This document shows, one piece after another, positions 53,909 to 63,118 of a stretch of DNA of 64,000 nucleotides (positions within the stretch are counted from its first letter, which is position 1; each line of letters opens with the position of its first letter). Under the pieces are notes generated by a model. The model ran no database searches. It was given only the letters and a program-made list of their open reading frames with translations, and had not been told where the DNA came from. The DNA is from Macrostomum hystrix. Taxonomy: Eukaryota; Platyhelminthes; Macrostomidae. The stretch lies in assembly GCA_950097015.1 (NCBI GenBank), contig CATNEN010000038.1, forward strand, positions 31,396,501 through 31,460,500. The letters are read 5' to 3'. A program made the position numbers and the translations under genes.

Positions 53909-56900
53909 GCCTGTCTGCCTGTCTGCCTGTCTCTCTGTCTGTCTGTCTGCCTGTCTGTCTGTCCTTGTGTCTGTATGTCATTGTGTCTGTCTGTCATTGT
54001 GTCTGTCTGTCTTTTCTGTATGTCTGTCTGTCCATATTTTCTCTGTCTGTCTGTCAGACAACTACCTATCTATCTGTAACCACTTGTGCAGTCCTCAAGT
54101 GGCTTCGGTCTCACCTGGTGGTGTCTCCTGGCAGTGACAGCAACCGGTCTACATCTGGTAAACGCGGCCTCGCTTCAACGCTTAAGATTCATCGCATTCG
54201 CTGATGCTCTAAAAAACAGCGGCGTCGGCAGTTTGATCTGCGAACGCGCCATCATGACGTCCTGCCACCTGAGCAGCAGTCTCCCTGTTCGAAAACGTCC
54301 GAAAGGAGAAGTAGATGACGTCGACGATGTCGAAGAGGCCTTCAATATATTTGCAGCCGATGCGAATGTCGGAAGTTCGGAAAATGGCGGTAGAATTATC
54401 AGTTTACTGTGCAGACCAACTAGTCCAGACAATGACCTGCGTGCTGGCCACGGTAACATCTTGGAGGGCTTCTCGGCAACCGCGCCACTGAATCCGGAGT
54501 CGCCATTGGCAACGGTGATGTCCCATTCATCCAAGAATGAACCGACCAGCTCGAGTAGCTCGCCTGCTAGAGCTAGAGAGACAATATTTTCCAGTGAGTG
54601 TTTCTGCACCTTAAGCAGATAGATTTATGTTTTCGTTAGGCGTATGTAAGAATTCGTTAAAAACTCCATATTGAAAAGTTTGTATAAACTAAAGGCACTA
54701 CTATTCAGTAGTAAAAAAAGAAAAATGTGAGAAAAACGTTTTTAAATATGTATCAAATAGTAAGTATACTTTTCACAAAGGCTGGGAATCGAACTCACGA
54801 CCTCTAACCATTCGGCTACAAAATACCTCAGAAAATAACATTCACAGGAGGGCTGCGGGAAGTGGAAGTGGACTCAAAGCATGCAGAGCCATCTGTGAAG
54901 GAAGGACCCGCGTTTTTTTATCTTAGCTACCCCTGATTGCGAAAAATGTAGAATTTGTGAAACGGTGTCCAATAGCTCCAACGAGACATCGTTTTTCTTC
55001 TTTGTGGTTCCCAAAAAAATGCAAAGAAATTTTGTTGCCATGCCTTTAAATGGTAAGCGAGAGAGATTTAGGCTTAAAACCTCTTTTTTGATTTTTTTAA
55101 TAAAAGGACAGCAAGAATGAGATTGTTTTTCCAAAATTAGGATTTTGGGATAAAATAGTCTGGCAGAGAAAATTCCGATAAGAACAGATACAACTAGAGA
55201 TGAAGGAAATTACAGGAAATGAGTGAGAGGAAATGACAGGAAATAAGGGAGAAGAAATGACAGGAAATAAGGGAGAGGAAATGACAGGAAATAAGGGAGA
55301 GGAAATTACAGGAAATAAGGGAGAGGAAATGACAGGAAATAAAGGAGAGGAAATGACAGGAAATGACAGGAAATAAGGGAGAGGAAATGACAGGAAATAA
55401 GGGAGAGGAAATGACAGGAAATAGGGGAGAGGAAATTACAGGAAATAGGGGAGAGGAAATTACAGGAAATGACAGGAAGTCACTTCTATTCCTTATTTGC
55501 AAAACCGTTTACCAACGTAGGCAAAACCTACGGTGGATTGAACAAGCAGGGCAAGATTGAGGCCAGTCAACCTGTGACATTTCGTAGCAAAATCAAATCG
55601 TCAGGATACGGTGTCAGGTATGTTTTGTTTGTGATCCCAATCTAAATTATGTGATTAATGCTTGGATAACAAAAATCAAATGTTCCACAAAATTAGGACT
55701 TTGGTGACCGGTAAATCCCAAAGATCCTGACCTAGATCCCTGAAATCTAGAAAAGTCCCGACTCAGGTTTCTAGGAAATTCAAAGAATCCTGACAAAAAA
55801 TCCCGAGGAATGTCCTGAAAATCCCGACATTGGCTCTAAATAGATCCCAAATATCCCGGAATATGACCCAAAAAACGCAATAATCCCTATTCCGGTCCGT
55901 AGAAAATCCCAAAAGATAAAGACTTAGATCGCAAAAATTCCGAAATTAAAAAAAAAGTTATAAAAATCCCGACTTAGTTCCCCTAGAAATCCCAAAGATC
56001 TGGATATTTATCCCATTAAAACTTGAAATATCCCGGTTTGAATAAATCAGGAGCTCAAATCCAAAATTCAAAATCCAAAGTCGAAGTTCCGGTAAAATCC
56101 TAAAAAGGATTCCACAGTTACTATGTCCTGATCCCAATTTTCCATCTTGGTTTAGCTCCGCCGGCTCTGCAAAGCCGTCAAACTTCAAAAGGCAGGCGCC
56201 AATGAAGCCGCCTTCGATTACAACGTCGTCTTTGTCGTCAGCTTCGGCAACAAAAGTTGGCGCTCTTCACCAGCTTCTGCTACGACAGGCCGGCGCCAAC
56301 GCCGACTCCTCGATGCCACCGTCGCGCATCTCTGCGTCGATTCGTCCGACAGACGCCGGCGCCAGTCATTCGGTGTCGCGCCTGCGCGTCCTTCCCGCCT
56401 GCCGACCCGGCGGTCTCGTCCTCTGCGGCGCCGCCAACGGTGCGGCCTACCTACTGGAGGGAGCCAATCCTGGAGGGTCGGGCTTGGTCGAACGCCGCAA
56501 CGGGCCTCAGCTGGCTGCGGGCGGAGTTGGCGGTGGCGGCATCGGCGGCAGTCCGGTCGCCTGCGACTGCAGCCTCAATGGCGACCGTCTGCTGACTGCC
56601 AACGCTGATGGCACCTGTCGAATGTGGAATTTAGCCACCGGTCGGCAACTGTTTGAAGTGACCGAACAGTTAAAAGCTGTTGCGTCAAAGAAAACTGGGC
56701 ATTGTAAGCAGAGGTTGCAACCTCTATGAAAACAATCATAAAAATATTTGTGGGAGAGCTGCGGACATTGGCACATCATTTGGTGACAGTAGTCCAGCAG
56801 CCAGCGAGGAGGCAATTCTGCCCATTTCGCTGACTAAAGTTCTGTATACCTGCCCTGACTTTCTCATTGTCAGGCAAGGCAAACTTTCACTGTGCCATGA

Positions 56901-59027
56901 AGTTTGGGCCTTAAGGGCGTAAATTGTACGACAGGCCCCTAAGTCTTCAGTTGTGCTTCAGTTTTAGCTGAAGAATCAGAGGATTCAGGTAGTTGTGCTT
57001 CAGTTTCAGCTGAAGAATCGGAGGATTCAGGTAGTTGTGCTTCAGTTTCAGCTGAAGAATCGGAGGATTCAGGTAGTTGTGCTTCAGTTTCAGCTGAAGA
57101 ATCAGAGGATTCAGGTAGTTGTGCTTCAGTTTCAGCTGAAGAATCAGAGGATTCAGGTAGTTGTGTTTCAGTTTTAGCTGAAGAATCAGAGGATTCAGGT
57201 AGTTGTGCTTCAGTTTCAGCTGAAGAATCAGAGGATTCAGGTAGTTGTGTTTCAGTTTCAGCTGAAGAATCGGAGGATTCAGGTAGTTGTGTTTCAGTTT
57301 TAGCTGAAGAATCAGAGGATTCAGGTAGTTGTGTTTCAGTTTTAGATCAAGAATCGGAGGATTCAGGTAGTTGTGCTTCAGTTTCAGCTGAAGAATCAGA
57401 GGATTCAGGTAGTTGTGCTTCAGTTTCAGCTGAAGAATCAGAGGATTCAGGTAGTTGTGTTTCAGTTTTAGCTGAAGAATCAGAGGATTCAGGTAGTTGT
57501 GCTTCAGTTTCAGCTGAAGAATCAGAGGATTCAGGTAGTTGTGCTTCAGTTTCAGCTGAAGAATCAGAGGATTCAGGTAGTTGTGTTTCAGTTTCAGCTA
57601 AAGAATCAGAAGATTCAGGTAGTTGTGCTTCAGTTTCAGCTGAAGAATCAGAGGATTCAGGTAGTTGTGTTTCAGTTTCAGCTGAAGAATCAGAGGATTC
57701 AGGTAGTTGTGTTTCAGTTTCAGCTGAAGAATCAGAGGATTCAGGTAGTTTTGTTTCAGTTTTAGATGAAGAATCAGAGGATTCAGGTAGTTGTGCTTCA
57801 GTTTCAGCTGAAGAATCAGAGGATTCAGGTAGTTGTGCTTCAGTTTCAGCTGAAGAATCAGAGGATTCAGGTAGTTTTGTTTCAGTTTCAGCTGAAGAAT
57901 CAGAGGATTCAGGTAGTTGTGTTTCAGTTTCAGCTGAAGAATCGGAGGATTCAGCTAGTTATGCTCCAGCATCGTCACCTCCTCAACCCGCAGCATCGGC
58001 CAGTCAGCAGCTGCGGAATCGGCAGTCGGAGCTTACTCACGCGCAGTTCTACTTTCTGGACAAATTTATTATTCTAGCCCTGGGTAATAGGATTCGCCTG
58101 TGCGTCTATCGCCTCACCTCCGGCTCCGAGAAGCGAGACGACGTCAAGACCTACAACGCGACGGGTGGTCGATGCAAGCTGGCGCACTGCATCGAGGTCC
58201 CCGAGTGCCAGCAGGTGACAGCCTGCAGCGCGTTGAATTCCGCGCACTCCTATAGAATCCTGGCCGCCTGCTCTGATCGCGTTGTTCGATTGTTCGATTT
58301 GAATTCGCGCCAACCGAACTGCTTGGCAACCTACGCCGAGGCTGACGACTCCTCGACAACATCCTATGCGGCCCTCGCCGGTGCCGGGTGGACATTCTTG
58401 ACTGTGGCGAAGGGCGGCCCAGTGAAGCTGTGGGATCTGCGAGTTGGCACTGGGTGAGTCTGGTTGGGAGATAAATTCGGTATTTTTAATTAGAGGCGCG
58501 TGTGAAATCCCATGTCTTTCTCATGAGCCACTCTCATATATTTCTCATCAGCCACTCTCATATCTTTCTCATTAGCCACTCTCATATCTTTCTCATCAGC
58601 CACTCTCATATGTTTCTCATCAGCCACTCTCATATATTTCTCATCAGCCACTCTCATATCTTTCTCATGAGCCACTCTCATATGTTTCTCATCAGCCACT
58701 CTCATATGTTTCTCATCGGCCACTTCTTCATCCCGAACCGAAGTCTCCCCGCGCGGTTCCCGCAGTCCGGTATCAGCCACCCACCTCCGCGTCAGCGGCT
58801 CCGTCCGCTCCGGCCTCAGTCTTCGCGCCGGCTGCGGCGACGCCTCCGACGGCTTCGCCTGCGGCGCCGAAGATCGTCGGGCTCTATTCTACGATGCCAG
58901 AAATCTTAGCCGGCCAGTCGGCGAGGTGACCGGCTTCACCGACTGTGTAACAGCCATCGACTGTCGATCGGACACCGGCGTCTGCGTTGTCGGCACCAAT
59001 GACGGATCTGTCTGCCTGCTGGACTGA
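52388..59027 (+). CDS. WDR27: WD repeat-containing protein 27
   Basis: Seven exons: 52388-52924, 53233-53592, 54092-54593, 55521-55617, 56156-56703, 57994-58453 and 58766-59027. Phases 0,0,1,2,1,2 agree and give about 921 residues, near vertebrate WDR27 (about 830). Family hallmarks occur in order: GHRRPIACLALTNRV with VTLWNLDAC (first WD unit), EGRLLTISDDRTFQVW, a second blade ending AAGRLTVVNL, the segment VTFRSKIKSSGYGV, GDRLLTANADGTCRMWNLA, AQFYFLDKFIILALG, RVVRLFDLNS, GGPVKLWDLR and the C-terminal ACGAEDRRALFYDARN and CVVGTNDGSVCLLD. It is a predicted beta-propeller scaffold of unknown molecular role, cytosolic by sequence. The exon-2 donor is GTCTGT, the first unit of a CTGT microsatellite. 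Exon 1 ends with a 21-bp coding repeat (DDR.HRQ). A 42-bp array before exon 6 could be coding (see that entry). Confidence 0.88.
53593..54052. repeat. (CTGT)n microsatellite with CTGC interruptions
   Basis: Begins exactly at the WDR27 exon-2 donor (CAG/GTCTGT) and runs most of intron 2. Long Cys/Leu/Ser/Val frames and minus-strand TDRQ frames are artefacts. Confidence 0.98.
54778..54828 (-). repeat. tRNA-like SINE head relic
   Basis: On the minus strand TAGCCGAATGGTTAGAGG and GTGAGTTCGATTCCCAGCC look like A- and B-box halves of a tRNA-derived head. No body or full tRNA fold is seen. It lies in WDR27 intron 3. Confidence 0.6.
55203..55478. repeat. 24-bp minisatellite GAGGAAATGACAGGAAATAA
   Basis: About 12 purine-rich copies of a 24-bp unit at the 3' end of WDR27 intron 3, about 40 bp upstream of exon 4. 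Confidence 0.93.
56793..56925 (-). mobile_element. SINE family B, 3' fragment
   Basis: On plus, AGCCAGCGAGGAGGCAATTC, TGCCCATTTCGCTGACT and CTGACTTTCTCATTGTCAGG match family B in reverse orientation. It lies in the intron after WDR27 exon 5. Confidence 0.8.
56950..57960. repeat. 42-bp minisatellite, in frame with WDR27 exon 6
   Basis: About 24 copies of exactly 42 bp. In the frame of WDR27 exon 6 every unit is stop-free and encodes a Ser/Glu-rich 14-mer (SGSCASVSAEESED and variants), and this frame runs straight into the conserved exon. In gene sense each unit also contains TTTCAGTTTCAG/CT, a possible acceptor in the phase required after exon 5. The conservative reading is intronic, with the acceptor ACCCGCAG at 57993. 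The alternative is a coding array of up to about 330 residues. Confidence 0.9.
58505..58722. repeat. 24-bp minisatellite CTCATATCTTTCTCATCAGCCA
   Basis: About nine pyrimidine-rich units containing CTCATATCTTTCTCATCAG in WDR27 intron 6, ending about 45 bp before the exon-7 acceptor. Confidence 0.93.
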
Positions 59028-59069
59028 TCTTTCGGGACAGATTAGCTTCTCGGAGCATGTGAAGGCTTA

Positions 59070-59213
59070 GAATACGGCTGTTCAGTCCATGGACTGGGGG
59101 GACGCCACACCCACCCTCAATTACCCCACCAGATGCTGGTACTCATTTAACAGCAGGCTGAAATGAAGCAATGGATAGTAACTCTAACGTCTAACCACTA
59201 GGCTACAACCCTT
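59070..59213 (-). mobile_element. SINE family A copy with internal deletion
   Basis: On plus, CAGTCCATGGACTGGGGGGA, CGCCACACCCACCCTCAATT and the head end TCTAACCACTAGGCTACAAC are present. The B-box region between them is deleted. It lies in the 3' flank of WDR27. Confidence 0.83.
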
Positions 59214-59936
59214 TAAGTACAAACTGCAACAAATCTTTATTTAAACCTTCGATCAAGACAAAGGTTTTTTATTTCGAAAAAACATGAATACTTTCATGAT
59301 GCCATCTGAGTGCGCGTTCTCTGTTTGTAAGAAAAGAATAAAACGATTCGAGAAAATTTTTGCCTAATAGTTTAGCCTAAAAGAATAAAACTTTCAAAAG
59401 TCTAAGACTTTTAACAGAAGCAAGAATAGTGCAAATTTTATACCTTTAAATGTTTATAATGAACTTTCAGGGCACCCATTTTCGTACTAGTTTAAAAAAT
59501 CGTACAGTTAAAAAACTGCAAGTGTGATTAAACAAGAAATTTTTATTAATTGCTTTGCGAAACTTGCTTCAAAAAAGCAGTATATTGTTGCTTGCCTTGC
59601 CAATGAACTTTTTAAAGTAAAATAAAAAGAGGAATTATAACAAAAATAGAATTTAATTGCTCATTCCTGTGCTTTCTCTTTTGTTTTATCGCCATCAATT
59701 CAGCGTCATTTAAATCGTCTTATGAACTACTCGTAGATTGCACAAAATTTGTATAATATTTCTCTTGTAGTATTTTATTCGCGTGCGTAAAAAGAAGTTT
59801 TTTTATAAAATCACAAAGATTTTTTATATTAAATTTGAATCACGTTAAACCTAAATTTCTACGGACAAGCAAAAAATTTCCGGAAAAACGTTAGGGCAAG
59901 TAAAAGATTTCAGGTCTTATCTCTGCAGTTGGCAAA
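59214..59936. other. AT-rich intergenic sequence
   Basis: Holds the presumed ends of WDR27 (plus) and of the peptide precursor gene (minus), which converge here. No other gene recognised. Confidence 0.5.
59337..59342 (+). promoter_or_regulatory. Possible WDR27 polyadenylation signal
   Basis: AATAAA about 310 bp after the WDR27 stop at 59027. The SINE-A copy would be in the 3' UTR if this is used. Confidence 0.4.
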
Positions 59937-59942
59937 TTTATT
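59937..59942 (-). promoter_or_regulatory. Polyadenylation signal of peptide precursor gene A
   Basis: AATAAA on the minus strand about 70 bp after the TAG at 60012. The spacing is normal for a short 3' UTR. Confidence 0.55.
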
Positions 59943-60011
59943 ATTTGAACATTGCCCTTAATATTTACTCCAATTATCCTGTTTTCTCTGTTCAAAGTTT
60001 AATTTTCAGTT

Positions 60012-60373
60012 CTAGCCAAGCGGACATGCGCGATGGTCGTAGAGCCGGCATCTTTTGCTCATCAGAATCTCCATCGCGGCTTCAAACCATCTCGGCCCCT
60101 GCTGCACCGTCTGGTCGAGCCGAGGCGTTGTTGCTTCCGTTTGAGAAACCGTCTTTGACTTCGTAGCTAGAATTTCTGAAAGTTGAAAATGGAATGAAAC
60201 ATGAGTCTAATAATCTTAAACATTTTAGAAAGAATAAAACAAAAAAACGCACTGATTTGATTTTTTTTATCCAACAGCAGATCATTCTTGTTTCCGATAC
60301 TCATCGATCTAGTTGATAGTGGCAACAGCAGAATTGCAGCACTGAGTAGTAGGAAGCGAATTTTAATCGACAT
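60012..60373 (-). CDS. Candidate neuropeptide precursor A (94 residues), C-terminal peptide CRLYDHRACPLG
   Basis: Two exons, 60373-60253 and 60175-60012. The junction is phase 1, with donor ATCA/GTGCGT and acceptor AACTTTCAG/AAA. The protein starts with a clear signal peptide (MSIKIRFLLLSAAILLLPLS). A polar spacer follows and it ends SKR-CRLYDHRACPLG-stop. KR is a prohormone-convertase site, the two Cys (seven residues apart) can form a ring, and the terminal Gly before the stop is the classic donor for C-terminal amidation. The predicted mature product is an 11-residue cyclic amide. The same ending occurs in the neighbour at 61073-61645, while signal and spacer have diverged, which is the usual mark of selection on a peptide. 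A TATA box lies 81 bp upstream. I cannot assign a known peptide family. The CPLG tail recalls oxytocin, but ring size and the lack of neurophysin differ. Confidence 0.75.
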
Positions 60374-60453
60374 ATTTAAACGCGATCTAGCCGAAAAGGC
60401 GAAAAATTCTTCCTCGATTCTCCACAGCTTATTTCCCGGTGTGTTGCGAATGA

Positions 60454-60460
60454 TTTTATA
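60454..60460 (-). promoter_or_regulatory. TATA box of peptide precursor gene A
   Basis: TATAAAA on the minus strand, 81 bp upstream of ATG 60373. Transcription would start near 60430, giving a 5' UTR of about 55 bases. Confidence 0.6.
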
Positions 60461-60524
60461 GACAAATTTTTCCGTTTTTTTGCTAATTTGAGAACACAAG
60501 CGGATTTTTCTGCTCATTGGCTGG

Positions 60525-61072
60525 AAAACATTTCTTAAATAACCTAGCTTCGTTGCTCCTTCATGTGGTTGGCAGTCTTCTCTTTTTGAGGCAATTTTTG
60601 TCTCCATTTTCAAACGCGCCAAATGAGGCGATGGGTCCGTGTGGACCCCTTAGAAATAGGAAGCCTAAAATTGTTTGTTCTGCTCACTCAATGTTAAAGA
60701 AATAAGAAACAGGATTGCTATTTTTCTTCCATTTGCGACTGCAGCTAACGAAAGTCACAATTATTTGGAAGTGAAATGAGTTTTGCTATTGTCACAAACC
60801 GAAACCGGTTTTCGCGAGTTAGCGTAAGTTATTTTAAATTAACAAAATTCAAATTTTTCAAACCAAAAAGTTGACGGAGCTTTGTTGACAGCACTTTGGT
60901 TAAGACTTAACAGAAGTTGGTAAAAGTACTATTTATGTACTAAAATCAATAAAATATAATTAATTTACTAGATGACGAAAAAATAAGATTTACTAAAATT
61001 AGATTTTGTAAGCGCGCTTAACATGGTGTTGGATGATATTTTTGTTAGCTTTTCGTTTTAAATGTTTCCAAT
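60525..61072. other. Spacer between the two peptide genes
   Basis: AT-rich sequence separating the tandem peptide genes. It should contain the 3' UTR of gene B and distal promoter of gene A. No further peptide copy was found. Confidence 0.45.
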
Positions 61073-61645
61073 CTAGCCAACCGGACAGGCCCGGTGGTCG
61101 TACATGCGGCAGCGTTTATCGATGCTTTCTAGAAGTTCCGTGTCTGTCAGCTCCTGCAGTGTTTCATAACCATCACCTGCTGGCAAGGTTGAAAAGATTT
61201 CAAGATTTGAAAGGCGCCGTTTGCCTCCAGCTCAGCAACAAAGATCCTGAGCTCGATCCCGCGGCGAGGTCACTTTAATTTGGGGCGCAGCCGCGGAGAG
61301 AAGGCTTTGGGGGCTTATCGTGCAATTTACGCCCTTAAGGGTCAACCTTTATGGCACAGTGAGAGTGTACACTGACTGACGATGAGAAAGTCAGGGCAGA
61401 TGTCATGTCTTTATTGTGTGCTCAGGAAGTCAGCGGTTCCACTTCCACTGTTATGAATGTGCCATTGCCCACAGCCCTCCAGCAAATATTAAAACAAGCA
61501 TTTTTAGCAGCTCAATAAACGCATCTTCCTCACCTACAGCAGCAGTGTCTGGCAGGGCTTCTTCGTTGGCAGTCAACGGCAAGCCAGACAAAGTTGATGC
61601 CAGTAAAATGTTTAATAACACTGTTAGCAAGAGATGTTGATCCAT
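61073..61645 (-). CDS. Candidate neuropeptide precursor B (about 72 residues), C-terminal peptide CRMYDHRACPVG
   Basis: Two exons, 61645-61534 and 61179 (or 61176)-61073. The junction is phase 1, donor GTAG/GTGAGG; the acceptor is a CAGCAG tandem, so a one-residue splice variant is possible. The signal peptide (MDQHLLLTVLLNILLASTLS) is followed by an acidic spacer (ETLQELTDTELLESID) and the ending KR-CRMYDHRACPVG-stop. Cleavage at KR, a Cys-Cys bridge and amidation via the last Gly would give an 11-residue cyclic amide differing from product A at two positions (Leu/Met and Leu/Val). Intron position and phase match gene A, so the pair arose by tandem duplication. A SINE-B copy sits in the intron. 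A TATA box lies about 62 bp upstream of the ATG. Confidence 0.75.
61245..61490 (+). mobile_element. SINE family B copy in the intron of peptide gene B
   Basis: Carries TGAGCTCGATCCCGCGGCGA (B-box region), GTGAGAGTGTACACTGACTG, ACGATGAGAAAGTCAGGGCA and a diverged 3' part. It is antisense to the host gene and occupies most of its 354-bp intron. Confidence 0.82.
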
Positions 61646-61706
61646 TCTTGAATCTTGTCGCTAAGAGAGTGTGTGCGAATCTGTCTTCTGCTTTCTATTT
61701 TCGCGC

Positions 61707-61715
61707 CTTTATATA
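61707..61715 (-). promoter_or_regulatory. TATA box of peptide precursor gene B
   Basis: TATATAAAG on the minus strand, 62 bp upstream of ATG 61645. The predicted start site is near 61680, giving a 5' UTR of about 35 bases. Confidence 0.65.
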
Positions 61716-62049
61716 GCCTAGTCAAGATTTTGTTTAACTTCAATCAGAAAAAAATGTCTGAGAGAAAAATGCAAAAAACATCAATGACTGGAGCCGAAGT
61801 ATTTCGATAAACAGGCCAATTTTCTTTTGAGGCAATTCAACGAACAATTACCTTTAGCTTCAAAATTCCAAACTAAAAGGCCTTATCCAAAATTGCTCAC
61901 ATTCTGACAACAGCAAATTTGGTCTTCTGTTGTGAGAACTGTGGGGTAATTAAAAAAACTTTGACCTCCAATAATGATTAGGACAACAACAGTCAACTCA
62001 AAATGAATTTCGATAGAAGAAAACGCATAGCCGGAGAAGAATCCTCGGG

Positions 62050-62553
62050 CAGACGACTCATTGGGAAGAAGACTCAATGGGAAGAAGACTGATTGGGAAG
62101 AATACTCATTGGACAGAAGACTCATTGGGAAGAAGACTGATTGGGAAGAAGACTCATTGGGAAGAAGACTCATTGGGAAGAAGACTCATTGGGAAGAAGA
62201 CAGACTCATTAAGAAGAAGACTCATTGGGAAGAAGACAGACTCATTAAGAAGAAGACTCATTGGGAAGAAGACAGACTCATTGGGAAGAAGACTCATTGG
62301 GAAGAAGACTCATTGGGAAGAAGACTCATTGGGAAGAAGACAGACTCATTGGGAAGAAGACTCATTGGGAAGAAGACAGACTCATTGGGAAGAAGACAGA
62401 CTCATTGGGAAGAAGACAGACTCATTGGGAAGAAGACAGACTCATCGGGAAGAAGACAGACTCATTGGGAAGAAGACAGACTCATTAAGAAGAAGACTCA
62501 TTGGGAAGAAAACTCATTGGGAAGAAGACAGACTCATTGGGAAGAAGACTCAC
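62050..62553. repeat. GGAAGAAGACTCATT minisatellite
   Basis: About 30 copies of GACTCATTGGGAAGAA, with GACAGACTCATT and AAGAAGAAGACTC variants. It lies upstream of the peptide genes. Lys/Glu/Asp-rich frames are artefacts. Confidence 0.95.
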
Positions 62554-62554
62554 T

Positions 62555-62556
62555 AG

Positions 62557-62640
<84 letters not shown>

Positions 62641-62641
62641 C
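62555..62641. repeat. (GATA)n microsatellite
   Basis: About 21 GATA units directly follow the GAAGAAGACTCATT array. Confidence 0.97.
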
Positions 62642-63118
62642 GAAGGCCTCTCAGAGGCAATCCACGCACACAGTACTAGATGTTTTGAGATACCTATTTT
62701 TTTATATATAGTACGATCGACCAAATTTTCGGCCAAAGCTGGGCCTTCTTCAGGGTCTGTAGATTTAGATAAATCAAACGAATAAATATTGTTAAAGCGA
62801 CCGTATTGATTTTAAAGTTGGAATTGTACTTAAAAAATTATAAACGAACACGGGCACGTTAAAAATAAAACTGTCAATGCCGCGTGCAGTCAGAGTCCTG
62901 TCAAAGGTTAAAGCGAATTAATTGTTATTTATGGGGGTAGCTTGGATGGACATAGAATGTCCTTCAGAGAGCGTGAGCGTGTGTACGCTGCCACTGTGCT
63001 CAAGTCACTGCATCATTGTTTGGACTATATTTTATTATGAAATCCATTTTTTTTTCAGTTTCAATGCTGGGAAAACCTGGAAAATAAAATTTAACTTAGC
63101 GCGGGCACACTGGCATGG
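62642..63118. other. Sequence flanking the Penelope-like element
   Basis: No gene recognised. It may include the 3' end of the retroelement, whose boundary I could not define. Confidence 0.35.

Noticed and set aside
53251-54204. 317-codon ORF joining WDR27 exon 2 to Cys/Leu/Ser/Val repeats
   Set aside because: The part after 53592 is translation of the CTGT microsatellite. The conserved WDR27 sequence resumes in the exon at 54092.
60082-60622. Longer alternative ORFs over peptide gene A (for example ending FSNGSNNASARPDGAAGAEMV)
   Set aside because: They read through the intron or use another frame. The spliced frame is supported by phase, a signal peptide and the shared ending with gene B.
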